64,000 nt of DNA from Stercorarius parasiticus (taxonomy: Eukaryota; Chordata; Aves; Charadriiformes; Stercorariidae). Shown here piece after piece: positions 63,761 through 64,000 of this stretch. The notes beneath the pieces were generated by a model that saw nothing but the letters and a program-made list of their open reading frames with translations, was not told the DNA's origin and did no database searches. The position numbers were made by a program, and so were the translations under genes. Position 1 is the first letter of the stretch. Each line of letters starts with the position of its first letter. The stretch covers positions 1 through 64,000 of the forward strand of contig VWZL01004378.1 of the NCBI GenBank assembly GCA_013396915.1. The letters run 5' to 3'.

Positions 63761-64000
63761 GCACTTCTGGGGCTTTGCGACCTTTTGTTTATTTAAAAAA
63801 AATGCACTAACTGTTGATTATAGCACCTTTAAATAGCTCTAAATGCGTTCCCGAATTTACTTACTTCTCTATAGCAATGAATCACTTGAAAGTGCTCTCC
63901 AGTGAAATAGCTCGCTGCTTGTAGTCCATGTGTGCTTTGCTGTCATTATCTGTGTGAAGCTCCACTTCGCCACTCAGTGTTCACTATGGAAATATTCACT
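63761..64000. other. Intronic end of window
   Basis: AT-rich sequence with no recognised feature. Confidence 0.6.

Noticed and set aside
1..64000. CRISPR arrays, bacterial operons, tRNA or rRNA genes
   Set aside because: No regularly spaced repeats, no clustered long ORFs, and no cloverleaf or rRNA sequence recognised. The DNA is vertebrate nuclear.

Overview
This is vertebrate nuclear DNA and almost certainly from a bird. The main evidence is three CR1 (chicken repeat 1) LINE 3' ends: positions 1-374 on the plus strand, and about 41911-42068 and 42597-43066 on the minus strand. They carry the typical avian CR1 ORF2 C-terminus, and the first also has the (ATTCTATG)n tail. The window is otherwise AT-rich, CpG-depleted, nearly free of coding sequence, and has one sharp CpG island. 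There are no bacterial-style genes, operons or CRISPR arrays.

The one gene I can identify is CNTNAP5 (contactin-associated protein-like 5, Caspr5), represented by its first coding exon at 16806-16881 on the plus strand. The exon encodes 25 residues, a signal peptide ending GFWHLGLTATN. It closes with a split codon (phase 1) at a strong GTGAGT donor. As I recall the human CNTNAP5 N-terminus, it carries GLWHLGLTATN at the same place, followed by Tyr, which fits the split codon beginning with T. The exon lies in a CpG island (about 16400-17660) with a TATA-like box near 16495, a GC-rich 5' leader with upstream ORFs, a 40-base assembly gap at 17146-17185, and a CTCF-like motif at 17516-17530.

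Layout: 1-374 is a CR1 end. 375 to about 16400 is the intergenic 5' flank of CNTNAP5, with simple repeats, a complex chained inverted repeat at 13098-13216, and an unidentified stretch open in several frames at 11689-12080. About 16400-17660 is the promoter, exon 1 and CpG island. From 16882 to the end is the 5' part of a very large intron 1. It holds two minus-strand CR1 ends, microsatellites, pyrimidine tracts, a 38-bp dispersed direct repeat, a few local CpG clusters, and near 63250-63760 a CpG-bearing segment with a CCAAT/TATA arrangement resembling a promoter or a solitary LTR. I could not see exon 2 by eye, which agrees with the very large introns of this gene in other vertebrates.

Most open reading frames in the window are chance ORFs in noncoding DNA. 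I found no clear new multi-gene system. The best candidates for novelty are the A-B-A'-B' palindrome cluster at 13.1 kb, the upstream-ORF arrangement touching the CNTNAP5 start codon, and the promoter/LTR-like block at 63.5 kb.
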